Of a DNA stretch of 37,372 bases, positions 23,533 to 32,354 are shown in pieces. The notes under the pieces are model-generated. The model was not told the DNA's origin, did no database searches, and worked only from the letters and a program-made list of their open reading frames with translations. Positions within the stretch are counted from its first letter, which is position 1. Every line of letters starts with the position of its first letter. Source of the stretch: Nemertoderma westbladi (taxonomy: Eukaryota; Xenacoelomorpha; Nemertodermatida; Nemertodermatidae); NCBI GenBank assembly GCA_032718475.1, contig JAUCBJ010005997.1, positions 1-37,372 on the forward strand, written 5' to 3'. The translations under genes were made by a program, and so were the position numbers.

Positions 23533-25545
23533 ATGTCAGTTAATGAATTTAATTGCTTGTGGAAGATGGTAATATGTAGTGCATTACTCTACATTGGCGA
23601 ACTCTCTATAATATGTTACGCCGGGAAGTTTGACGAGGCTGCCCGCAAAGAGGCAGTATATGCTTCGTACCACCAGTACTGTATCATTGGAGCAGGTCCT
23701 TCTGGAATCCAGATGGCCTATTTCCTCCAGAAAGCCAACCGCGATTACATTGTCTACGAACAGAATTCTATTAGTGGTTCTTTCTTTGTCAAATACCCAA
23801 GACATCGAACTCTTATAAGCATCAACAAGAGATTCACAGGACAGACTAATAAAGAGTTTAATTTACGTCATGATTGGAACTCTTTAATTAGTGATGATGA
23901 AAATCTATTATTTACGAAATATTCAAAGAAATTTTTTCCTGATGCAGATGATATGGTCACATATCTTAATGATTTTTCGCAAAGGTTTAACCTCAACATC
24001 CAGTACAACACAACAGTCCAGAACATATCGGCGTACTTCCTCCACAAAGACTTTAATATGAAGTTCGACAGCAATATAAAGTACAGGAAGGAACACCCCG
24101 ACTACTTCTCCAATGACACCAATTTGTCTTATAGGTATATTTTTAGTGACCAAAATGATGTCATATACACATGCGGTTTGTTGCTTGTGGCAACAGGGTG
24201 GTCTCGACCGAATATTCCTACGGAAATGAAAGATGAAGATGATTTACTTATGTCATATGAAAACATGAACTTGGATACTGATATATACGAAGGAAAGACT
24301 GTACTAATACTTGGTAAAGGGAATAGCGCATTCGAGACTGCTGATCATATAATGGGTGTTGCTGGTGTCATTCATATGATCAGCAGCTCTAGAGTTGCAC
24401 TCGCCTGGCAAACTCACTATGTTGGTGACCTTAGAGCAGTAAACAATGGGTTTCTAGATACCTACCAATTGAAATCGTTAAGTGGAATAATGGAGGGAGA
24501 TTTACGTAATACTGTATTTACAAAGTGTTTATATCATAATAGAATCTGTATTGAGAACGAGGTACAAAACAGAACAAATCGTAACCGTTTCTCTGGCTAT
24601 GATACCAGTGCAGTTCGAGACGGCTATGATATTGTTATTCGTTGTCTCGGTTTTACTTTTGATTTTGACATGTTCGAGGAACGAGCCAAACCTAACCCAG
24701 CAGCTACAAGCGGTGGTCTAACTAAATTTCCTGCAATCGATGCGAGATATATATCGATTCCTGGTATGTATATACTAGGTCCATTGGCTCATTCATTGGA
24801 TTACAAGAAATCTGCTGGTGGCTTTATCCATGGCTTCCGTTACACCACACGTGCATTGTCTCGTCTCTTGGAGTTTGAGTTCCACTCTGTAGTCTGGCCT
24901 TCAATCACTTCTAACTTAAATCACCTGGAGAATCATATTGTAAAAAGATTAAATGAAATGAGTGGTCCATATCAGATGTTTGGTGTTCTGGGTGAAGTTA
25001 TACTCATTGATACCATCAACAGTGAGTTTACACACTTCGAAGAGTTTCCTGTAAAGTTAATGGATCAGTTTGAGGAAACCACAGGCCACTTATTGAGGAA
25101 CCGATCTTTAATTGTTGTTACATTGGAATATGGGGCAAATTTCTCCCATCCCGGTGCGGATACTATGGATATGGGAAGAGCCCGAGGGGCCCACGCACAC
25201 ATTGCCGATAATGCAAACTTTTTGCATCCTGTATTTTATTATTACAAAAATCTGCCCACTTCTCTTGATATGGAGACCATTAATGAAAAGGCAATACTAC
25301 CAATCCCAGACGATGTTATGATGCTTGCTGAAGAATTCCTTACCGAATGGAATACACCGAACACTCATATTCTTCAATTGCGGAGATGGTTGGAAAAGAT
25401 TACTAGTTCGAACCGGAGACATTATTCTAGTACATCTTGTTTCGAAATGTCGTTACATTCTATTAAACCTCCATCTGGGTGTAAATCTTACCTAAACGAT
25501 GAAGGATTTTGGTTTGACGTTATGGCCGTAAATTTCGATATGTAG
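23533..25545 (+). CDS. FOXRED2-like ER flavoprotein oxidoreductase, copy B
   Basis: A 670-residue paralogue of copy A with the same architecture: a hydrophobic signal region (about residues 12-31), FAD motif GAGPSG (53-58), an FMO-like ATGW segment and a second dinucleotide motif GKGNSA (261-266). The start is the ATG at 23533; an in-frame ATG at 23566 would still keep the hydrophobic segment. Long blocks match copy A at roughly 97-100% of bases (my hand count), while others have diverged strongly, notably around residues 158-180, 229-249, 320-365 and 546-562. The C-terminus continues nine codons or so beyond the end of copy A and finishes NFDM, again without a KDEL-like signal. It is intronless and fully open. 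An ER-lumen or secretory-pathway redox role is inferred from the FOXRED2 family. Confidence 0.88.
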   Translation: MSVNEFNCLWKMVICSALLYIGELSIICYAGKFDEAARKEAVYASYHQYCIIGAGPSGIQMAYFLQKANRDYIVYEQNSISGSFFVKYPRHRTLISINKRFTGQTNKEFNLRHDWNSLISDDENLLFTKYSKKFFPDADDMVTYLNDFSQRFNLNIQYNTTVQNISAYFLHKDFNMKFDSNIKYRKEHPDYFSNDTNLSYRYIFSDQNDVIYTCGLLLVATGWSRPNIPTEMKDEDDLLMSYENMNLDTDIYEGKTVLILGKGNSAFETADHIMGVAGVIHMISSSRVALAWQTHYVGDLRAVNNGFLDTYQLKSLSGIMEGDLRNTVFTKCLYHNRICIENEVQNRTNRNRFSGYDTSAVRDGYDIVIRCLGFTFDFDMFEERAKPNPAATSGGLTKFPAIDARYISIPGMYILGPLAHSLDYKKSAGGFIHGFRYTTRALSRLLEFEFHSVVWPSITSNLNHLENHIVKRLNEMSGPYQMFGVLGEVILIDTINSEFTHFEEFPVKLMDQFEETTGHLLRNRSLIVVTLEYGANFSHPGADTMDMGRARGAHAHIADNANFLHPVFYYYKNLPTSLDMETINEKAILPIPDDVMMLAEEFLTEWNTPNTHILQLRRWLEKITSSNRRHYSSTSCFEMSLHSIKPPSGCKSYLNDEGFWFDVMAVNFDM

Positions 25546-26099
25546 ACATGCAATATTTATTTAAGGGTTATGTTTAATGCATTTTTTCTGGTGATGGTAT
25601 GAGATATATGTTACTTTTATTACATTAGCGAACAATGTCAAATATATTTCAAAAGGTCATAGCTTTCTAACACCAGTTAGCTTAAGCAATCATTACTAAA
25701 TGATTTCTAATATACTAGGGATAGTTACTAAAAGTTAGACAGTTATTGGCTTCCGACACACGCTCAGAGACTTTTGTAAACGGCTGTTGTGTAAGCTGTT
25801 CACTGATGACTCATAGTTTTGATTGAGTGAGTGCTGGACGCAGTTGTTCAGAGCATTGATTATCACAGTACTTTTTTCTAGGAAAAAGCAAATCCTATGA
25901 GAGAATTATGGTCGAGTCTTTTTTCAGCCGAGATTTACCTGCGCTATATAAAATCTGGAAACTTCATAAAGAAAAAAAACTATTATGGCAATTATATATA
26001 AGTTCGCATAAAAACTGTCCATTACAGGTGCTGCAGTTTAGTTTTATTTCGGATACAGTGAAACAGCCGATTATAGTCAATATTCGAGTAAGTGTCATG
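25546..26099. other. 3' flank of copy B, no gene seen
   Basis: Non-coding AT-rich stretch. Short frames such as 25908-26114 have no recognisable content. No clear poly(A) signal directly follows the stop codon. Confidence 0.5.
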
Positions 26100-26310
26100 A
26101 TTTGTTTCCATTGAATTCACATCTCTCCGGAGGTCGTGGTTTCGACCCCCGGATGGGGGCCAGGGCAGTTTTAGATTCGGCACCAATGCTTTAAAGGGAC
26201 CAGCCAGGGTGCATCCCTGCATTGTGTCCTTAAATAGTAGCTAAATGAGTACTGGAGTTTCCTCTGGGGAGAATTGTTCTGGGGGGACCTCACTGGAAAT
26301 AAAGTACAAT
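26100..26310 (+). repeat. tRNA-derived SINE, same family as 15.4 kb
   Basis: A degenerate B box GGTTTCGACCC (26138-26148, one extra T) is followed by the shared body CAGGGCAGTTTTAGATTCGG, then GCTTTAAAGGGACCAGCCAGG and GTGTCCTTAAATAGTAGCTA. The order matches the element at 15376-15640. The A box is eroded. The 3' end is approximate. Confidence 0.7.
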
Positions 26311-26546
26311 AACTCTGTGTCATTGCTCGATAGTGTGATAGTCGCACACGTGTCAGCATGAAATCCGTTGTATAATTCAAACATTATTTATATTCTATAA
26401 AATACTACAAAATAATGAATAATAATTGTATTTATATAATTGGACATTAAATCAATTTGTATTGTGCTTACTTATATCACTTTGTGGACGAAGGGGCCTT
26501 ATAACCTTATCGAGGCTCCTTATGGGCGAACATACTCGTCTTCGCC

Positions 26547-26903
26547 TTGTGTCATGAAAAATACTTGGTGGAAGAAATAGTGGACTCATTGGATCAAGTG
26601 GTAACTGACGCACTATCAACCTATCGACCTGAAATAGGCAGCAAAATCGCCGATATCGATTCGACTTTCTGGGGTTCTCCTAGTCTCTCCAACAGCAAGT
26701 GGACGGGTGCTAACCAGACTAGCAGACATGTTACCACGAGGATCAGTTTACATGGATTCCACTATAAAATATGCTGTTCTAGAAATTTCCACCGACCAGA
26801 CTCTCCTTGTGTTTGCTCACTATGCGGTGAGACCGCCACATTGTATCACCTTCTGGACTGTACTTCTAGCTCTAGGTCGCTAAAGGAATGGGCAGTTGAA
26901 TAA
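26547..26903 (+). pseudogene. 5'-truncated non-LTR retrotransposon ORF2 C-terminus
   Basis: An open stretch of about 118 codons without a convincing start. It contains TSRHVTTRISLHGFHYKICC followed by SRNFHRPDSPCVCSLCGETA and TLYHLLDC. The C-x2-C-x7-H-x3-C cluster preceded by an R-x-x-T-R-I/L-x-L-x-G-x-H stretch and by DSP resembles the zinc-knuckle-type C-terminus of ORF2 in many non-LTR retrotransposons (Jockey/CR1/R1-like). A stop follows and then an AT-rich tail. Probably a dead 5'-truncated insertion; the clade is not resolved. Confidence 0.72.
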
Positions 26904-27043
26904 TTGTAAACTATGACTCATATCCTACATTATTTTAATATTTAAATTATTTATTAATTATTTATTTATTTTATCGTAAAATTTTCCTTTGGTGCCAGAA
27001 TGACAACACCATGGCGTGTTTCAGATAATATATTATTAATTAA

Positions 27044-27070
27044 GGGAAAGGAGCAGGTTACAGTGGCACG
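27044..27070 (-). repeat. inverted copy of MITE core
   Basis: This 27-bp segment (GGGAAAGGAGCAGGTTACAG then TGGCACG) is the exact reverse complement of 12790-12816 in the MITE-like element at 12.65 kb. Similarity fades on both sides, so the remainder of the element has decayed or been deleted. Confidence 0.7.
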
Positions 27071-29085
27071 TTAAACAGTAACCTAGAGTTATTGTTATTG
27101 CCAGCGTCATGGAATGGGTGCGGTTTCGCATTGCATTTGCGACACCTCCCGCTGTTTCCGCGAACTATAAATCGATATAGAACTATAAACTCTATATTAC
27201 TTACTACACTATTGGTTATTGTTATTGTATGTAATGTGTGTCAAGTTGCAAATTATAGATGTAATATTGTGCTATTTACATATATACTGTACAGGCTGTC
27301 ATATTATTACAGAATATTAAAGTGACGGCAGGTGGTAAAAAACAGCAGAACAAGAACACCATCACATGTTAATTCAGTAGATTTTCCCCTGGAGACAGAT
27401 GAATTTTGATACCGCTTCGAAAATGTTAAAATAATGTACTAAAATTATTTAGTAATATAATTATTGCCATTTCTGAATAATATATCTACAACTAAATCAA
27501 ATGAAAATAAAATGAATATAATTTTTTTAAAATCAACAATATATATTGTACAGATAATAACACAATATTAAAGTAACGAACAAACAATTAAAAGCAATTA
27601 AAAATCGCACCACCAAGGAATAGCAAGAATGCCACCACCAAATCAATAATTATCTGGTAAGTCAGACCCACGCAGACCAGCTCCGTCCCCGAACCCGAGA
27701 CACCTCCAGGACCGCCGACCCCCACGCAAACACAGGGAGTTGGAGCGGAGGAGCGCGAACTGATAGAGGCGGAAATGAATATAATTACGTTTAACATTAA
27801 AATCCCATGAAATCAAAAAAAAATTTGGCTACAATTATTGTTTTCTTGTACTTTTTACTACTACATGTCTTTGGCACTCCTTGAAAATTCTGCGCTACGT
27901 TATTCTAACGAAAACATTAAACTAAAAGTCTATATTACAGGCAGCCAATAAAACTGTCAATATAGCAGTTTTATTTTTGGGATTAATACGATGTTATTTT
28001 AGTAGATTTTTAGCTAACGGGTGGAATTTTGATAACGTCGAAACTTATATCTGTGCGCGTTGAAAGTCTCCCCCCCCCCCCCCCCCTATATTTTTTTCTT
28101 TCTGGATGTTAAAATATATAAAAAAAAATTGTTAATAGTATTCGCTACTTTTCTGCTTACAGAAAAAGTGGCCGTAAGTAGATTCTATTTTTATAAATAA
28201 TTCATAAAGGAATAACTATTACTAATCAGCCATTAACTAACAAGCCGAATAGATTTCGGTGTTGAGATTGAGAAGAGACGGATAAATCAAGTTCGTTTGT
28301 ATAAGGAATTATGCAAAGTATAACAGACTAGGCTACTGTGAGCCGTGGGGTATAGTGTTTCTCTATACGTATTTAGAAATGGACGATAACAAATTTATTT
28401 CAAAAATATACATTTTCTTACTAAACGAAAAGGTTTCTTCACATTTAAGCAAACCGGAAGAAGGATGCATTGTGAAGCTATACAATATACACATTGGTTC
28501 TATTGTACGCGTTATTTAATCTTACTGTGTGAATACGCAATATGGGCTGAGGAATCAATATTAATTTATTATATAGGTTTAGCTGCAAGTATAGTCTGGG
28601 ATAGAAGTTATTTAGTGTTTACTCATTACTAAGAAGGAACTCCATGTTTTATGTACCGGTATGCTAGTTAGCTAAGTTATTTCATCAGCAGTGTTTAGGT
28701 GCTGATGGACGTGATTTAAATTACACAAATATAAATAACTATTTACTTCAAGGTCTATAATCCTACGATTTATAAGATTTTAATGAGAAATGATTTCAGT
28801 GCGACATTCATTGTTGTAACAGAGACGATAATCTTATTATAAATTACTATATTTTATGACTTTGGGTATATAATTTCATTCGAAAATGTAAATATTAAAT
28901 TATTAACAGAGCCAAACTTTATTTCTTAAACATTAAACGATAAACATTAATTAGTATTACTATAGTAGTATAGTGCTTGATTTGAATCTATGTGCTTGTT
29001 ACCAACAGTGTATCGTTGGTAACAAACAAGCTGAAAAGCTTGTTAAGACGATGTACGCTTGTTACAAATAGTGTACGCAAAAAGT
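27071..29085. other. intergenic, repeat remnants
   Basis: About 2 kb with no supported gene. Points of note: a GC-rich patch at 27658-27800 whose plus strand is open for about 50 codons (…PTQTSSVPEPETPPGPP…) starting right after a TAA, with no recognised family; two similar stretches GAATTTTGATACCGCTTCGAAA (near 27402) and GAATTTTGATAACGTCGAAA (near 28024), suggesting diverged copies of one repeat; and a 17-base C run at 28070-28086. Confidence 0.45.
28996..29025. other. 11-bp stem-loop
   Basis: TTGTTACCAAC (28996-29006) and GTTGGTAACAA (29015-29025) are exact reverse complements with an 8-nt loop. It lies about 60 bp upstream of the MITE at 29086. Similar words (GTGTATC and GTGTACG after TTGTTAC) recur in the next 60 bp, so it may be part of a small local repeat. 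Confidence 0.7.
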
Positions 29086-29332
29086 CAATTGGGGTGTCGT
29101 TTCAGCCTTCTCATAGGGTTAATGTTAAATTAATATTGAAGAATTAGTGCCTAGAAGAAAAATTGTACTGTAAACTGTGTTCCTAAATTTAGTTTATTGT
29201 TTTGGTTAGAAAAGCCTGCTATTATAACCTGCTACTTTCCTTTAAAAGGTACCTTAAATGATGAATATCGAAATTAAATATTCGTGAAATTAAGTTAATA
29301 TGTTAAAATAGGCAGAAACGACACCCCAATTG
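29086..29332. mobile_element. MITE with 18-bp perfect inverted ends
   Basis: CAATTGGGGTGTCGTTTC (29086-29103) is the exact reverse complement of 29315-29332, and similarity continues inward imperfectly (AGCCT against TGCCT, then TTAA-rich words). The element is 247 bp with no coding capacity. Its interior shares TTTAGTTTATTGTTTTGGTTA and AACCTGCTACTTTCC-type words with the element at 12648-12887, so both belong to one family with different ends. No clear target-site duplication is visible. Confidence 0.8.
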
Positions 29333-29689
29333 GTAATATGCTTCCGGTGCATCGTCAACATAAACTTTTACCACCAGTGCTTTAGTCCTACCAGTACTAC
29401 GGTACATTAATTGTACAGTAAATCAATTAGTCATATCCTACCACATCTAAATTTACTTTCAGTTTAGTGTATTGTATTGCATGGTAGCCTCTATTTATAG
29501 TCACGCAGATTAACAGTACAAAATTAACACAATATTTATATAGATTTTGTTCGAAGTTGAAATGTAAACTAAAATAAATTTCAGAGCATATTGTTACGGT
29601 ATATTCTGTTGTCATTTTCTTTATGAATTATTTTCAGTTTTCAATTATTTTTATTACTTTTTATTCTCACGTAATTATATAATTCAACC

Positions 29690-29915
29690 TGTAGCTGTCG
29701 AATCACTGGGCGGTCTTGGTACCTCTACGATAGCATTCCTCCGTGAGCTAGGAGGGCACCGTAGGCTATACAGAAGGTATCTGGCAACAAAAAATCGATT
29801 GAACACCTCCGTCAACGTTTGGGGGTTTGTTTCAGGTCGGTAATGCTGCATGCGTCAAAGAGTCCTTGCTGCATATTCCGAGTCTTTTAGAGAAATTTTA
29901 TTTAAATATTAAATG
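29690..29915 (+). pseudogene. probable decayed retrotransposon ORF end
   Basis: One frame reads VAVESLGGLGTSTIAFLREL and then GGHRR; after frame changes the segment continues FQVGNAACVKESLLHIPSLL. This order resembles a C-terminal region found in reverse-transcriptase ORFs of several invertebrate retroelements (a 'VA.E.LG..G..A..F..E.G' block followed by 'QRL....RGNAA'). It is GC-richer than its surroundings and broken by stops and frameshifts. Recognition is by pattern only, so moderate to low confidence. Confidence 0.45.
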
Positions 29916-30591
29916 CTTCTTTTTTTACGTTTTTCTCTTCTTTGGTGACTCACTTCTTGACGATTTGGAATGTTTCACAGAATAATTTTTGTTCATAGCT
30001 GTGATATCAACATCTGATGAGAGTTAACGGCCAACGACGATAATGTGGAATAATGGGATGCTTATACTAAATAATAATAATATTTATTATATTATGTAAA
30101 TATATTAAACATAATCATTAAACAATTATGCCGAGAATTAAAATTAAATGAATAAAAAAATATTTTTATGTTCATAATCCCAGTAAAATATGTTACCACA
30201 ACCGCAAAACTACCATGTATTGAATTAGTGCATCAACATTGAATGTAATATTATTTATAATGCAGCTCTATATTGCAAACGTATGTATTATACTTGATCA
30301 ATTACAATCTTTGTTAAACATCCACACGAAAGTGTGTTTCGGATGAGTAGAGTTTATTTGTTGCCATGGTATCTTCTGTTTCTGGAATTTTGTTTATTTA
30401 ATTACTGTATTATTGTGCACAGCGATTTGTTCTGAAATAGGCCTACTGCTGTAGGCCTACCGGTACTGTGTTACGCATTGTGTGATTGAGTAGTAGGAGT
30501 ACCCAATACACTGTATGTGCTGATGTACCGTACCACTATATAAAATTATCTGATCCGCCCAAGATCGGAAAAAAAATTACAAATATACAGA
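29916..30591. other. intergenic, no gene seen
   Basis: AT-rich non-coding sequence. It includes palindromic words typical of this window (TAGGCCTAC twice near 30436-30460, then ACCGGTAC). No gene or named repeat was recognised. Confidence 0.5.
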
Positions 30592-30743
30592 GAATATCAC
30601 CTGTTCTATGAGTGATATACGATATATCAACCTGAAGCAAATAAACTTGTATTACTACCGAGGCCGAAGGCCGAGGTTGTTATACAAAGTTTATTTTCTG
30701 AAGGTTGACATATCGTATATCACTCCTAGAACATGTGATATTC
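30592..30743. mobile_element. foldback hairpin element, copy 1
   Basis: A near-perfect palindrome of about 152 bp. The left arm GAATATCACCTGTTCTATGA and onward through ACCTGAAGCAAATAAACTTG pairs with the right arm ending GAACATGTGATATTC. The centre reads GAGGCCGAAGGCCGAG. The arms are about 70 bp with a handful of mismatches. A related palindrome with the same centre is at 31534-31588, which supports a dispersed hairpin-type element rather than chance. Confidence 0.75.
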
Positions 30744-31027
30744 TGTTTATCACATGTGTTCGAACTTATTGAACACGATGAGGGCCATCCTGCATAATAA
30801 GGTAAAACGAATCCCGCTCCACAATTTAGTATTTCCCTCTCAAAATTTTTATTATAGCTAGTACTTTTAGCTTTTTGTATAGAAATCGTTCTAGAATATA
30901 TGCTAGCTATTTATTTTGAAAAACTGAACACTCAGTTACAAATATTTTTTATTTCAGAACATATATTGGAAAATATCTTGATTATATTTTAAACACAAAC
31001 ACGATTAATTATACACCACCTAAGGGA

Positions 31028-31213
31028 AGGCCGCGTTCACACTACCGGGTCAAAGTCAAATGAAAATAAATGTAGCTAGAAATAGTAAATAATAATACAT
31101 TATATAATATAATACAGTACATAAGCAGATAAGGGCTTTCTATAAACAATTAAATTGTGTTTTACAATTTGTCTTTTGACTTTGACTTCAACTCGGTAGT
31201 GTGAACGTGGCCT
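31028..31213. mobile_element. MITE with GGCCGCGTTCACACTACC ends
   Basis: The left end AGGCCGCGTTCACACTACCG (from 31028) and the right end CGGTAGTGTGAACGTGGCCT (to 31213) are inverted repeats with a single mismatch in the first 20 bp; similarity continues inward through GTCAAAGTCAAATGA against TTTTGACTTTGAC. Total length is about 186 bp, interior AT-rich and non-coding. Ends of the type 'AGGCCGCGTTCACACTA' are common on invertebrate MITEs. It lies between the two hairpin elements. Confidence 0.8.
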
Positions 31214-31533
31214 AAGAATGTTTGGAATTGCATCTTTTTTTTATTTAAGAACAAGATCGCTACCGGTAATATATAAAAAATGTTCTAGAATTTATATTTA
31301 ATAACCAACATTGTGTAGGGCCTTCATGGCCTGCTAGTATATCATTTTTGTAATTAAAAAACGCAAATTAATTAGTAATACAAGTTTCAAATAATTGTTG
31401 AATATAGCTAACGGTATATCACATGGTGTGAAATACAATATACAGTTATCAACCGCTAAAAATAAGGGAGAACATGTGATAAACTATAATTATTGTCTGT
31501 TCGAGAACGGAATAGAATACAGTACCTGAAGCG

Positions 31534-31588
31534 AATTAATCTGTATAACTACTGAGGCCGTAGGCCGAAGTAGTTATACAGATTAATT
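31534..31588. mobile_element. foldback hairpin element, copy 2
   Basis: AATTAATCTGTATAACTACT (31534-31553) is the exact reverse complement of 31569-31588, with a 15-nt centre GAGGCCGTAGGCCGA that is itself nearly palindromic. The flank ACCTGAAGC just upstream and the centre match copy 1 at 30592-30743; outer sequences have diverged. Confidence 0.8.
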
Positions 31589-32354
31589 TGTGGATAATAA
31601 TTAGTTCGAGCTTTTTGCTGAGGGTGGGTAAGAAATTAGTTACTTTCATGGGCAGAGTTTTGCTGTACAGATTGTCATTGGTACACCTTGGCTTGGGTAC
31701 CCATAGTTTGACCAGTTTTTTCATATGAAAAGGCTTTTATCATGAGGTTTGACAGTGACATAGGGCAGTATGGACATCGCCTTTACCTCTAGCTCTGCAA
31801 TACATTCAGACCTGCAGACTCTGGATACATGGATTACCGCACCTTTAAGGACAGACACAGCATCACACAGTAATAATTAATGGATTTATTTCATAAAACA
31901 ATATGAATGGCACTGGACATCATATAGATCAGTTTTCTTTGCTTCATATGATATATTATTATATAATCGATAATTCTAAAGAACTGATAACTTGTACTAA
32001 TTTACTGCTAAATATGGTCCCAGATAAAAAAAATATTCTGATTATTAGTAGGCATAACTACAGTATATAATTATTATTTTACTCTCAGTATTTGCAGGAT
32101 AAAACATACAGTAACTATGCATAACTAAGCTAAATGATCCAACCTTTGAAAAGTCTACAAATTTATCCACAGTAAAATATACAGTAAAATATTTATATTA
32201 AATATTTCACTGATCTTTTTGTCTCACTGACTGTAAGTCAATTATAAAAATAATTAATTACTTATTTTTCACGCAAAAAGTAAAAGGTGAAATAATGACC
32301 AGATACATATGAAGAATTGTTCAAAACAAAATCAACAATATTGTTTCCGTAACT
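31589..32354. other. intergenic, 3' side of zinc-finger gene
   Basis: AT-rich sequence with no gene. On the minus strand an AATAAA-type hexamer lies near 31877-31884, about 470 bp past the zinc-finger stop codon, a possible poly(A) signal. Confidence 0.45.

Noticed and set aside
27588-27797. Minus-strand 69-codon frame and plus-strand proline-rich stretch
   Set aside because: The GC-rich patch is short, has no recognised family, and the plus-strand frame begins directly after a stop. It may be a repeat remnant; not called as a gene.
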